The notes: generated by a model from the letters alone, not told the origin. A stretch of 64,000 nt of DNA from Polydrusus tereticollis (GCA_963920685.1 OY987329.1:40797520-40861519); one strand, 5' to 3'; counted from the stretch's first letter, positions 41,251-52,852 are shown. Made by a program: numbers and translations.

Positions 41251-42170
41251 CAGGGTCATTTCGACTTGTGCGCATGCGCCGTAAGGGTATTGCCAAATAT
41301 ACTTTTATTTCTTTAGAACAGGGCAGAAGAGTGAGCCTTAGAAAATTAGAGCAATGATAAAATTACCAGAAATCTTGCTAAAAAATTGCAAAATAAGCAT
41401 TAAGTCCATACTTCCAAGTGTTTTTAAATTATTTGTTTCCATTTCTAAACTAAAACGCGTCAAATAACAATTTCATATAACTGAAGGGTTACAACGTGAC
41501 AACGTCTCATTTTTGCTCGACATAACCTCGAAATCTTTAGCAAATGTTAATTTGGTTGACAGCTCGCTTCATCGAGTTGATTTGTTATTGTTAACGGCTT
41601 TTGTGTACTGTTTATCTTTACTTTTCTTCAAGTTTTGATTGTATGTGTGAAGTGTGATCCTTTTGTGACGATGCCGAGGCAAAACAGACCAAACAGGCGT
41701 AAAAACTTGAACAAAGATTTATCGTTCTACATGTATGTACCCAGACCGGATATTTCTTTCTTTTAACAAACTTACGTTAATTTCGTGAGGGAATAATAAC
41801 TAGGTAGTCCATTTCCTATAGATTATAATTTCCTTTGCTGCTGTTAATATAATTAGGTACCTACCTATTTTTACCGAAAATTGCATGTGCTTCAAAGAAT
41901 CCTACAAAAACCTATTATTTTACCTGTTGAACTCTGAAAACAATTGTAAAATATCTAATGAAAGTTTTATTGATATATTTACCTGCGTTCCTTTTCTTTT
42001 CTCAATCGAAATAATATACAAAATCTTATAGAAATCAAGAACTTTAATGTTTGTTTACAAAGTTCTGTCCAGTTGTCAAAGTGAAATGTGATAACCTCAT
42101 TTTTTTCCCCCGTTAAAACAAACGGCTATTTATTTTTTCTCGCGCATGCGCACTGTGCAAAATGACCCTG
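41251..42170. mobile_element. TIR element with CGCATGCGC-rich ends
   Basis: Left end CAGGGTCATTTCGACTTGTG, then CGCATGCGCC. The right end is the inverse, CGCGCATGCGCACTGTGCAA then AATGACCCTG. About 30-bp imperfect TIRs over 920 bp. No convincing target duplication (AGATC left, ACAGA right) and no long frame. Superfamily not assigned. It interrupts the transposase relic 39560-42400. Confidence 0.7.
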
Positions 42171-42978
42171 ACAGAACAAGGAACCTCGGCTTCACTACGT
42201 TTACATTGGTTAAATGGGCAAGGCGCCATATAGTACTAATACATAAATGGAGGGAGCACCTGAGTAAGGTCGATCCAAACCGTTGGATAGGTAGAGGAGG
42301 ACCTATTGACTAGCTTACTCGATCTCCCGACCTAACGCCCTTGGCTTCTTACCTGTGGGGACACTTTAAAAAACTTGGTGTATTTCACTCCGGTCGGCAC
42401 TAGGGAGGAACTTCTATAGAGACTCACATTTCATTGTGATGTGATAAAGACCAAGGCTGGTGGCGAGTACAGTAGTCCTCAATTCATCATGCCAGCGAGT
42501 GTATCAGACTTTGCGGAGCCCATTTTGAACCCTCTTATGAAGTTCTTCAATAATTTCGTTAAGGTACCTCCTATTACATCACTGCGTTTTCCAAAATTTT
42601 TGTATGTCTTCCGATTAAACAACTTTAAATGCAACTTTTCTGTTGTTTAAATGACTTTCGTAAAACACTTTGTTGTCGAGAAACAAGACAGAAATGATGG
42701 TTTCTTTTATTACAAATAAACCATGAATTCGTTTCTTCTTCCTTTCTCGAAAACGGTTCATTTTATCGACAATAAACAAGGGTACCTTTTTTTTAGTCTA
42801 AAGTGCAAGCTATCCAGATTTGTTTTTTTATAAAGTCTTTATCATACAGGGTGTTAAAAATTTAAGCATTAAGTTGCAAAGCTTAATCCGCCCCTGAAGC
42901 TAAATATATTTTAAGGACAATATTTTAAGAGGTCCTCACTAGTGTGCATTACAATTAAATTTTTTATTAAATTATATT

Positions 42979-43397
42979 GAGTTCTTTGGAAGTTACTCAA
43001 GAAAAACCGATTCCTAGCGACGTCCTTCAGGGGCACATATCGCCGTAGGGAGCCTGTAAGAAAAATTTTTATAGGAACTTGTCGTCATCTTGTTTTTGTG
43101 TTTTATCTAAATCGGAGAGATTTCCTACATTGTCCTGGACACCCTGTATACAGGATAGGGGTAAAAGTAGACAAAGTAATAATATACGATAAACAATATT
43201 TGATAAAATGTAAACGAATAGTAACAGATAAGAACAACACAGTCAAATTACAAAACTCGAACGAATTGTACTGATACAGGAAGTAGGAAGCCGTCCCTGG
43301 CAGTCAGACATTTATGTTTCGGCATTTTAATCCGCACCTGCCCAATAACGGCGCTGCTTTTCACAGGACGCGGTAGGCACGCGGTTTTCACGCTTGG
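42979..43397. other. Non-coding between two elements
   Basis: Ends with CTGGACACCCTGTATACAGG (43134-43153), a probable outer Tc1/mariner-type terminus belonging to the nest at 39108-42978. Then about 240 bases without features up to the RTE target duplication. Confidence 0.4.
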
Positions 43398-43407
43398 ATA
43401 TTTCTTT

Positions 43408-46400
43408 CTTCTTCTTCTTCGGGTGCCATGTGCTATGCCGCACGACGGCGATCAATTATCCATTTCATGGTCACAGAATAGCTAGGGTGCCCTCCTCAGC
43501 TTGTCTAAAAATGGTTGCGGCATCCAGTATACCACACCAGTTTCTTATATTTCGGAGCCAAGAGTGTTGTTTTCTGCCTGGCCCCCTTCTACCTTCGATC
43601 TTTCCCTGCAGTATTAGCTTTGGTATGGAGTAGCGAGGTCCTCTCAGTATATGCCCCAGATATGACACTTTGCGTTTTTTTACCGTGTCCAGTAGATGTC
43701 TTTCTACGCCCGCTCTTTGTAGAACTTTATCATTAGTTGTGTGGGCTGTCCAGGGAATACGCAGCAATCGGCGGAGTGTCCACATCTCAAAAGCTTCGAT
43801 CCGATTTAGCGTTCTGGCTTTAAGTGACCAAGTTTCAAGACCATACAGTACAATAGGCCACACATAACACTGTACTACAAGTATTCGAGTATGTAGTGGC
43901 ATATTCCTGTAAAGAAGTATATTCTTGAGTTTAAAGAAGGTTGTTTTCGCGCGACCAATTCTTCCCTTCACTTCTTCATCACATTCCCAGTTTTCATTTT
44001 TTAGAGAAGCGCCAAGATAGGTAAATTTAGCGACGCGCTCAATATCTTCTCCGCTGATGCTGAGAGGAGTAATATGTTGATTTCTGCTAATCACCATAAT
44101 TTTTGTCTTGGCAATATTTATATGTAGCCCGAACTTTTCACCGCATGATTTTATTTAGTATTGACTGGAGGTCTTCAATGTTATTAGTCAGGATCGCGGT
44201 GTCATCTGCGTAGCGAATATTGTTTATTGGGACGCCATTGACTTTGATACCTCGGGTTTCATTCTCTAATGCTAGTTGAAAGATTTTTTCCACATAAATG
44301 TTAAATAGAATAGGTGACAGTACACATCCCTGACGGACTCCTTTCGAAATTCCAAAGGTCTCTGTTGATAGCTCGCCATTAATACGGACCTCGGCCAGCT
44401 GTTGCCAGTACAATTCCTTTATTACTCTAATATCTTTATCATCCAAACCGATCTCCTGTAATCTTTTCAGCAGTGGCCCGTGTTTTACTTTATCAAAAGC
44501 CGTTTGATAGTCGATAAAGCAGACAAAAACATCCTGCCTTTGGTCGTAGCATTTCTGAACAAGCAGTTTCATTGGTACCAAGTCCCTTAATAAATCCAAA
44601 CTGCGTATCACCACTCATATCTTCACACTTCCTGTAGATTCTTGAGTGAATTACTCGAAGGCACGCTTTGAGCGCGTGGCTGATCAAGCTTATGAGTCTG
44701 TAGTCTTCGCAATTTCTTGGGTTTGCTTTTTTTGGAATGGCAACAAATGTAGACCTTAACCAGTCCCTGGGAATTTGCCCAGATTCATATATCATGTTGA
44801 AGAGATATGTGAGATGTTTGATATTTACTTGCTTCAAAACCTCTGAATATATGTCGTCATGACCCGGACTTTTACCATTCTTCATGCAGCCTATTGCGTA
44901 TTTGACTTCAGACTCAAGAATTTTTGGACCGCTTATATTTTCGGTAGTGTTTGTGGGATTATTTGTACGAAGGTCCTTGAATAGTGCTTCCGCGTAATTT
45001 CTCCAAACTTCTTTTAGTTCGTCAGAATCTGATATCGGTTTTCCTTGTTGATTTCTTATTGACGGCAACGATGTTCTTATGCCTGCTCCAGTTATTTTCT
45101 TTACCTTTTTATGGAAGTTAAAGGAGTCATGCAGCTGATGAAGTCTTTCAGCCTCTTCGCATTGTTCTTGAGTCCATTTCTCTTTAACTTCCCTTATTTT
45201 TCTCTTAATAGTGCGGTTTAGTTCCTTATATTTATCATGCTGGTTTTTAACAAGTCGGCGCTCATTCATCAGGTTCAGTATTTCGTCGGTCATCCATGGT
45301 TTGATTCTTTCCTGTCTCGGTCGATCAAGTACTACCCCCGCAGCCGCATGGATGTTTGTTTTCAGCGTGTTCCAGATATCGTCAGCTGCAATTTCCAGAC
45401 TAGGGTTGCTTTCTTGGCACAGTTTGTCTAATTTAGTCTTCATGTTTTCTTGCATTGCGGGCTGTTTCAATGCTTGAATGTCGTATTTACGGGTTCTTCG
45501 CCCCTTCGGTAATAATTTACATCTAAAACAGAAGTTCGCAACAACGGGGTTATGATCTGAGCCGATGTCTGCTCCTGGATATGCTGCCACACGCGTAATG
45601 CTGTTCTGATATCTCTTGTTAATTAAGATGTAGTCAATCTGGTTGCGGACGATATTTCCCTGTCTGTCTTGAGGCGATCTCCAAGTATAGAGTTTTCTGG
45701 GGTGTAGCTTATAGAAAATGTTCTTAATAGCCAATTTTTCTTCGCGACAGAACTGAATTAGCATTTCGCCTCGTTCATTTCTTTGACCCAGGCCAAATGC
45801 CCCTGCTACACCCTCTACAACAACGCTGCCGACCTTTGCATTAAAATCGCCCATCACCACATTGATATCTTGAGGTTTTAATGACTGCAGAACCTCTCGG
45901 ATTTGCTCATAAAATTGTTCAACTTCAATCTCTGTTCCGTCCACTGTAGGTGCATACGCTTGTATTACATTAATGTTAATCGGTCTTGCATCTATTTGCA
46001 ACAGTATTATTCGGTCTGAGTACGCCACGACATTCCTCACAGATTTATCTATCTCCTTGGATACAACAAAACCTACTCCGTTTCTGTGATTTGGGTTATT
46101 GTTTCCGGAGTAATAAAATGTTTTTCCATTCTTCCTACGCACTCCACTATTAGGCCATCTTGTCTCAGCCATGCCAAGAATGTCAATGTTCATTCTTTCC
46201 ATTTCCTGAATTACGTTGTCAAGTTTTCCTGCTGCAAAAAGACTTCGGCCATTCCAGGTTCCAATTCGTTTTTGGTTCTTCATCATGTCAAGCCGGGGGA
46301 TTCTTAGCACCCTCTGGTGATTTAACACCTGCCCGGGACTGAGGGTCGTTGCTCTTGGGTTTCCAGCCATGATGAAGAGTGGGTGGACAAAGTGACGTCC

Positions 46401-46613
46401 TGGGGAAGCTTGTTTATCTTGTGGTCATCGTAGGTTCCCGTTACTTTCGATGACATTGGGGGTGACATTTCCTTCATCCTCGATCTAAGGTTATACCGCC
46501 TGTGTTCGGTCGTCAGAGCCTCGTCTGTTAAAACAGGGTAAGCCGGCGAGAAGGTGAGGTTGACATTTGAGTAGGAGAGGCTGTTTGAGACACGTCACTA
46601 CCCCTTAAACCAT
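43408..46613 (-). mobile_element. Near full-length RTE-type LINE
   Basis: The ten-base direct repeat ATATTTCTTT lies at 43398-43407 and 46614-46623, just outside a 3.2-kb minus-strand unit, the normal length of RTE elements. The 3' end (plus strand 43408-43420) is a short CTT repeat, i.e. a GAA tail on the element strand, and there is almost no 3' UTR, both typical of RTE. A single ORF with endonuclease and reverse transcriptase is broken by two frameshifts. A 240-base leader precedes its ATG. Confidence 0.85.
43471..46370 (-). pseudogene. RTE endonuclease-reverse transcriptase, two frameshifts
   Basis: From ATG 46370, the first 600 or so codons (to about 44550) are open. They hold an APE-type endonuclease (RIGTWNGRSLFAAGK, MAETRW, VVMGDFNAKVG, IGSDHNPVVA), a connector, and the start of reverse transcriptase (GKSPGHDDIYSEVL, IPKKANPRNCEDYRLISL). 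A shift near 44540 moves to FIDYQTAFDKVKHGPLL, GVRQGCVLSPILFNIY and the catalytic NIRYADDTAIL (44138-44614). A second shift near 44120 moves to KFTYLGASLKNENWE and the C-terminal region with LYGLETWSL and HILRGPRY (43471-44097). Only two lesions across 2.9 kb suggest moderate age. It would copy its own RNA at the nicked target; this copy cannot. Confidence 0.9.
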
Positions 46614-46623
46614 ATATTTCTTT

Positions 46624-47112
46624 ACCATATCTTATCTTTACGTTAAATATAACTTTAGATCGTAATATTTAAACAAAAACACTTTGACGACACCATCTTC
46701 AAAGGCATGTGACTTCGTATGGAATCATTTGCAGATTATGTTTTTTTTTTACATTTTCTTAAATGAAACCATTTTAAATTTGTCATCGTCATTTCCGGAC
46801 ACCTTGATTACTTTTGTATTTTTAAAGTAATAGAAAAATATAATAAAATTTTTTCTTTCCCTTCACTCAGCTAGAGCACTGTTATGATTTTACACGCTCA
46901 AAATAAAAAAATAAACTGTAAAATACTTACACACACACACACACACACACTCACACATGGAGTAGTAGCAATAAATTGAGAACCAATTCAAAATAGCCTT
47001 ATTCAATCCACTGCTTCACTAGACCTAGTTGAGTTATTATAGAAATTACTTACTAAATAACAATAATTCAATATTAGCCAAGGTGTGGGCATTAGGGCCC
47101 AAGTGTCAATTA
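46624..47112. other. Non-coding with an (AC)n microsatellite
   Basis: No gene. A dinucleotide AC run of about 11 units is at 46929-46950. A TTTTTTTTTTA run is near 46741. Confidence 0.6.
46929..46950. repeat. (AC)n microsatellite
   Basis: About eleven uninterrupted AC units, then TCACACATGG. Likely length-variable. Confidence 0.9.
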
Positions 47113-47708
47113 TACAGGGTGTCCGGTAAGTATTAATCATACTTTCGGAAGCGTGTAATGGAGGTCCATACACTCCTAATTTGTCATTTAAAAAAATATC
47201 CTAAAGCGCCCTTCAACGGAGATACAGATCCCCATAATATGGGTACCCAGCGCATGACCTCTTACTTTTAAACCGACATGTATAATTTAATACAATTTTA
47301 ATATTTTATGTAGGCTATAAAGACTCATAAACCATATAGACAGTAGATGTTTATATCGTCCAGGAACTCAGGGACGACGGACTTACCACCACATTCGTTG
47401 GGCAAAAATTTTGACAGGTGTCATTTAACGAAGCTTAATACTGATTTTTTAAATACTCTGGTCATTCCTTTTTAGAAAATGTATTCTACATTTGATCCGA
47501 TAAAATTACCCGTTTTCGAAGAAAATAATTTTTTTGTATAACACGCTTAAGCATTGCCTTATCTATCTGATTATACATTTATTTAATAACCAAGTTTATT
47601 AACATACCTTAACATAGTAACTAATCGAACAACAATATAACTAATAATCCGCATTAAAAAAATTATATTATTCATTATGGGTAGAAATAAAAATTACTCG
47701 TTATGGTT

Positions 47709-47872
47709 CACAGTTTTAATATTCAGTTACCATCGGCCCTTTCGTGTCATATTTAAAGGAGTACAAAGACTTAGCCTTTCATCTTCAAAGGAGTACAAAG
47801 ACTTAGTATGCTTTGGAAATAACCCGAAAGGGCCGAAACACGCGTTTCAGGTAACTGAATATTAAAACTGTG
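47709..47872. repeat. Small palindromic unit with duplicated 20-mer
   Basis: CACAGTTTTAATATTCAGTTACC (23 bases, 47709-47731; quoted here in two parts CACAGTTTTAAT and ATTCAGTTACC) recurs perfectly inverted at 47850-47872. Inside, AAAGGAGTACAAAGACTTAG occurs twice in tandem-like order (about 47756 and 47788), and CGAAAGGGCCGAAACACGCG lies at 47825. It probably inserted into the surrounding mariner-like element. Confidence 0.65.
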
Positions 47873-48182
47873 AAAGGGTTGACATTTCGAAAATCACTTG
47901 AAGGCAAGAATGTTAAAAATGTGAAAGATTTGCTTCTTCTTGTTCAATGCACTATAGACTTCCTCAGCCGACAGATGTTGTCTCGTTGTACTTAAAACAG
48001 CATTTCAGGATTGTCTAGAATTTCGTTAAAATGGTGTGTTATTCTTCTTATCAGATCTTTCCTAGTGCGAACTGACGTCGAATATACAAGCATCTTTAAA
48101 TGGAGGCATGTCGGGCGACCTCGGTGGCCATAAAATAGGCCTATCTCGACCTTCATCTATTACCAAAAGTATTTGATAAGTG

Positions 48183-48711
48183 CTAACAAACTAAATTGCT
48201 AAAGTGGGGCGGTGCACCGTCGTGCACATACCACATCTGATTTCTAATTTCTAATAGACCGTTTAAGTTTTGTTGCCAGAGTTGCATATACATAGCACTA
48301 TTTAATCTGACTTCAATAAGGAACGGTCCAATATGGTGATTCCCAATAATCCTCGCCCACATGCTAACCATGAACCTTTGATAGTGCTTTGTCTGTACTG
48401 TTGCGTGGGGATTTTTTTCATGCCAGATATGCAAAATATGGCAATTTGTTACTCCATCTCGGGTGGAACCGTATTCGTCCGTGAACAAAACAATATTAGT
48501 AAAATTGTGATTTTGCCCAAATCGGTGCAAAAACTTTTACATTACATGTTCCTCCTACGCTTCCATCAACTGTTTGAAAAGTTCTTTGTTGCAGTAACCG
48601 TCGATTTGGCAATGTATCAGAATAAATTCTTCTCGCCTCCACACAGTTGCGGAATTCGTGTGCATAAATTAGATGCATGTCAGCAAATTCACTATGGAGA
48701 TAATCTTCCAT
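48183..48711 (-). pseudogene. Tc1/mariner-like transposase relic
   Basis: Minus strand: EFADMHLIYAHEFRNCVEAR and YSDTLPNRRLLQQRTF (N-terminal binding domain, 48496-48711), a frame change, then IVLFTDEYGSTRDGVTNCHI (first acid), NPHATVQ, SMWARIIGNHHIGPFLIE, and MWYVHDGAPPHFSNL (second acid) down to 48183. The third-acid block continues weakly to about 48100 (GCCACCGAGGTCGCCCGACA on the plus strand). It is the transposase of the 47115-49222 element and related to the relic at 39560. Confidence 0.8.
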
Positions 48712-49429
48712 TTCTTATATACTCAATAAATCAAACAATTTAGAAAAGTGTTGTTAATAACACATTGTTAACGAAATAAAAACGACTTGTATTTTATTGT
48801 AGTACTTTGATTCACTATTTTAATAATGTGTTATACAAAAATGCATTTTCTTTAAAAATAGCTGATTTTATCGAAACAAATGTACAGTATCTGTTTTAAA
48901 GAGGAATGACCAGAGTTATTAAAAAAAAATTTTTTAGCTCTGTAAATGACACCTGTCAAAATATTGGCTCAACGAGTGTGGTGGCAAGTCCGTTCCTGAT
49001 TTCACTGACGATGTAAAATGTCTACTGTAGTATGGTTTTGTGAGACTTTATGGCCTACATAAAATATTAAAATTTCATTAGATTATAATACATTTCGGTT
49101 CAAAAAGGCATCGTATTTCCGTTAAGGGGCACTTTGGGATTTTTTTAAAATAACAAATTAGGGTTGTCTGGACGTGCCCTATATGCTCCCGAGAGTATGC
49201 CATGTAGTTACCAGACACCCAGTATATAAAGAGGCGTGAAGCGCCGATAAATGTAAGACGAGTTAGTGGGTGCCGAACTGTCCAACCTTGGTACAAATAT
49301 AATATTTTTCCACTAGTAATATTTTAGTATAATAATATTTGTGCCTTTCCATGCATTACATAAATATATTTTTAAATATTTTTGTCATTTTCTTATCAAT
49401 GAAGTAACCTAATGTGCTTTGAAAGTAAT

Positions 49430-50590
49430 ACTGATAAACCCTGACCTCGGTTGACCGGTGGGTAAAGAGCTCGCCTAGCAACCGAAAGGTCTCTGGGTCG
49501 GATCTCGGCTAGGTATCTGTAGACATTTTCTAAATAATGTAACAATATACTATGTGACTGGCAGTGGCGGCTCGTGACGGAAGTTTGTGGAGGTTCACCA
49601 GCATCAAGCATGACAAAAAACGAAATTTTGCGCATATCTCCGCCCACCACTACCCCTTTCTTTTATTTCACCCCTCCGTTCCAACCACAAGATATTGTGT
49701 AGTTAAGTGTCAAATTTACGAGTAAAAAGCTTTCCTAATTTTTATGTTCTTTTTGTACGTAGATATGTTAATAAAACAAAATATAAATTTAAATTGAAAA
49801 CTTACCAATATACAGCATACTTGGGAAGCAGTAACTAGAAAAGTCATCAACGACAACATAAAAAAACTAAAAATATTTTTAAAAAACAGAACTGATTAAA
49901 CACAGTGTCTAAACAAAAAATGCATTCTTCTGTCTTTAAGTTTAGCAAATTTCTCAGTAACTAAGTCATTAAAGTTAGGAATATCTTGCAACATTTTTTA
50001 AAAGAATAACAGGACTGAGGGCAAAAGCAGGAGATATTCTGTTAACACAGAAGGTCTGGCAACACTGCATGACATACACAAGCTATACCACGCTTATGGA
50101 GGGTTTTACCGCGCTGCACGGATCAGCAAAACATATAAAACGATCTCTCAAAAACCATCCGAAACAAGGCGGCAGCATGCAGCACAGCAAAAGCGTGCTC
50201 ATTTGAGAGGAATGAAAGCCCATTTAGAGCCGTGCGCTAAAAAGAGATGGGGACGACAAGGTGCATTTATTACGGGAAGCGAACTGTCCATATCAAGTAG
50301 CGATAGCCACGGAGCACATTTTTCCTGCAATAAGCATTCGGGATTAGAGACCTGCTACAAAATATTTAGTTAGCGAAACGATAATTGGATAGGGAGCTAA
50401 GAAAATCATGTTAGAATTCCTTTGTAACAGACATTGTATTGTAAACTAAATATGTAATTTATAGTGAATATTTGTCGGTCGATGTGGGGCTGAATCATAG
50501 GGAGGCACGTGCTCAAGTACTCCTATATGAGAGCCGCCACTGGTGACTGGCTGCATGGGACAAAGCCCGAAGCAAAAAAATATTCATAAA
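49430..50590 (+). repeat. tRNA-derived SINE, interrupted
   Basis: GACCTCGGTTGACCGGTGGG, then TAAAGAGCTCGCCTAGCAAC and TCTCTGGGTCGGATCTCGGC, read as a tRNA-like head: A-box-like sequence, anticodon-arm-like GCTCGCCTAGC and B-box-like GGGTCGGATCTC. The body (49520-49553) continues after the hAT insertion as CTGCATGGGACAAAGCCCGA and ends in an A run at 50574-50581. Pol III-transcribed SINEs have this layout. The family is unknown to me. Confidence 0.6.
49562..50542. mobile_element. Non-autonomous hAT-type element, 8-bp duplication
   Basis: Perfect 12-base TIR CAGTGGCGGCTC at 49562 and its inverse GAGCCGCCACTG ending at 50542. The 8-base target duplication GTGACTGG is at 49554-49561 and 50543-50550, as made by hAT transposases. 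981 bp, no transposase frame. Removing it restores the SINE around it. Confidence 0.9.
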
Positions 50591-50742
50591 CCGACGGGTA
50601 ACTATAAGAGTAGGCAACTGTTTACACAAAAGAAAAATATTATGCAGTTGCGTAACTACGTACTTCACTTCACATTTATATCTAGGTATGGCATTGCCCT
50701 TGACAAGTGTAATGTGTCCAGCTGTTTTCATTACAGGTCTAA

Positions 50743-52206
50743 TAGTCCAATAAACGGAACGCTTAAAAAAGAATTTTAGTTAGAAAGCTGCTTTTTCGGT
50801 TGAAGGTACATTTTAATATTTGAAAAGTCACCTCAGTGTTATTTTGTGTCCAGTCCTTGCACGAGAGCTAAAAAACCCTTCCATTGGGGTTGAAAATATA
50901 TTTTTGGGTTATAACTTTTAAATGAAAATTAATATGAAAAAAAGTTTTTATTAAATGTTGTAGAGCATTAAATTTTACACAAAAAAGGTTATTACTACTT
51001 TTTTCTAATCTATAAATCTAAAAGACATAAGAGGTTCGCAAATTTCAAAAACAATTTTTGGTCAGGTCTTTAATAAATAGGACCTAAATATGGATATGGC
51101 ATCACTGTCGTCTTTGGAAAAGAGTTGCAGCGCCTAGTGCAGTATTTATCGGGTTTTTAGATGCCGAATGATTTTTTGCGGATGCAGGGTGCGCAAATAA
51201 CATTTATATCTATATTTTAGGTATATGTAAAATTTGGTTAGTAGATAGCTAATACCTCGGACCAGCACATAGGGTTGTTTTCATTTCGAAACTTTTAAAA
51301 ACAAAAAATATTACTTTACTTTAGAAAGACAATTAATGTAAGAGAAGATCAAAATCTGAGTAAGTGATAAATTTCACTGCACAGTTATTAAGTACTTCAT
51401 ACTATTTTTTATATAGGTGATACCTAATATAGGAGTGTATATTAAATTGGCACACCATCAATAATTATTGGCACCCAAAAAGTTGCTCCAAAAAAACTGT
51501 TTAAAACTGATTTTTTGCTTTACTCTTTTAACCTACAAAAATCGTTAAACCTTAATATCTTCACAGTTGACTGACAATGGGCAACATTATTATTCAAGAT
51601 ACACCCCCAATAAAAATATCATATTAGGTATATTTAAAATAATTAGGTATTATAAACCATTCGAAATTTTTGGCTTAGTTTCATACATACTTTTCACAGG
51701 GTTATTCAAACAATATTTCACAAAAATATTTCACTTATAAAAACCTCAAAACAGTACAAATATAACATACCTACTCTAATAAATTAACGTACCTACCTAC
51801 CAAAAAACTTTTTTTTCAGACACCCGTATAGAGTCTCAGCCAGACGATGGACAGTGTTGCCAAGTTGAAAATTTAATGCGTTTGTGAAATTTCGAAGACG
51901 CCGACCAACCCTCAAAGTTCACATGATTCTAAGGCCACAACTATTAGAGATATCGTAAAAACGATCATAAACGTTCTTATTCAGATTTAAATGATCTACA
52001 ACTTTTGTCTAAAACCTTTTTTTTTAGTGCTTTTTGTTTTAAAGCTACGGGTCAAAAAAACATTTTAAAGTAATTTTCCATCCCTTATGCAAGGGTTGAA
52101 TACAAAATAATACCGAAGTGTCTTTTCAAACATTAAAATGTACCTTTCACCAAAAAAGCAGCTTTCTAACCAAAATTCCTTTTTAAGCGTTCCGTTTATT
52201 GGACTA
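50743..52206. mobile_element. 1.46-kb TIR element, TAA duplication
   Basis: TAGTCCAATAAACGGAACGC at 50743 and its inverse ending GGACTA at 52206. The inverted arms extend ~140 bp with about 85% identity (AGAAAGCTGCTTTTT, AAGGTACATTTTAAT shared). TAA flanks both sides (50740-50742, 52207-52209), suggesting a PIF/Harbinger-like three-base duplication, though TA cannot be excluded. No coding frame inside. Confidence 0.75.
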
Positions 52207-52850
52207 TAAGACAATAGCGGAGTAAAAGGTAATAATAAACAATTTCACGAGTAAGTAGTGGAATAAATACTTATTTATACTACTAGCTTAAGAAATCGCC
52301 ATTATTTACTCCATTTCTCTAATTGGAGGTAAGATATCTCTACCTAGATAAATAACGATAACAAATATTCACCTTGTTAAATAATGAAAAGCTTTCTGTG
52401 TAATGAAATTAAGTTATACACGATTTTAGCATTCTTACTCACTGTTTCTCTAACATCGACTTTAGGCCTTGACTAACCATTTTATTCACAAATTGGAAAA
52501 TACATCAAAAGGAAACTGCAAAACAAAAATGTTAACACGAGTGACACGCTGACACGACCATAAATTTGACAGAATACATAATCGTCTTTTGCTATCGGTA
52601 ACAATCTCTTACAAGGTTCACAAATTTGCCTATTTTATTGGTATAATGCCGGGTTGCAAGTTCTCGTTAACCGGCAATTTATTTCTATAAAAAGATCTCA
52701 ACGAATTAAATATGTTATATTTTAGTGTTAGTAGTAGAAAAGAATCTATATATACCTCAGTTGAGAAAGCTACTATATACCTCGCACATTATATATAAAA
52801 GCGCTCGCTATATAATAGCTCACTTCTCAACCTAGGTATATAAAGTACTA
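52207..52850. other. Non-coding with a 33-bp stem-loop
   Basis: No gene. TATATACCTCAGTTGAGAAA (from 52747) to 52779 pairs with 52809-52842 (CTCACTTCTCAACCTAGGTA), a strong AT-rich hairpin. Confidence 0.6.
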
Positions 52851-52852
52851 TT

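Larger units (their letters stand above)
39560..42400 (+). pseudogene. Transposase relic split by two insertions
   Basis: Start region: EYADMHLMYGFASCNALEAR, then PNQKTF, the DNA-binding N-terminus. IILFTDEARFTTM near 40080 carries the first catalytic acid. A second-acid block with MHDGALPNFS-like residues (CATGCACGATGGGGCACTAC at 40302) stands directly before the MITE insertion at 40356. After both insertions, NRWIGRGGP and TRSPDLTPLASYLWGHFKK at about 42280-42370 supply the third-acid region. Stops and frameshifts throughout; same type as the relic at 48183-48711 (minus). Confidence 0.75.
39108..42978. mobile_element. Long-TIR mariner-like element carrying two later insertions
   Basis: About 250-bp arms at 39108-39350 and 42725-42978 are inverted copies (CACTAGTAAGGACCTCTTAA versus CACTAGTGAGGACCTCTTAA; TTGCAACTTAATGCTTAAAT in both; AAAATGAACCGTTTTCGAGA in both). 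Between them is a broken transposase on the plus strand (39560-42400). The transposase is split by a palindromic MITE (40356-41206) and a further TIR element (41251-42170), giving a three-level nest inside intron 1. ACACCCTATATGATA (39240) and TATCATACAGGGTGTT (42841) lie within the arms, so outer ends may extend to ACACCCTGTATA at 43140. Confidence 0.65.
47115..49222 (-). mobile_element. Long-TIR Tc1/mariner-like element
   Basis: Left end CAGGGTGTCCGGTAAG and right end CTGGTAACTAC-complement (ACCAGACACCCAG) with TA on both sides (47113-47114, 49223-49224). The inverted repeats extend about 390 bp at roughly 75% identity, sharing TTTAATATTTTATGTAGGC, TTTTGACAGGTGTCATTTA and CTCTGGTCATTCCT blocks. 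A minus-strand transposase relic is in the middle. Length 2.1 kb. The divergence between the arms shows an old insertion. Confidence 0.85.

Noticed and set aside
43394..44097. Plus-strand frames at 43394-43867 and 45211-46342
   Set aside because: They are antisense shadows of the RTE LINE coding region on the minus strand.
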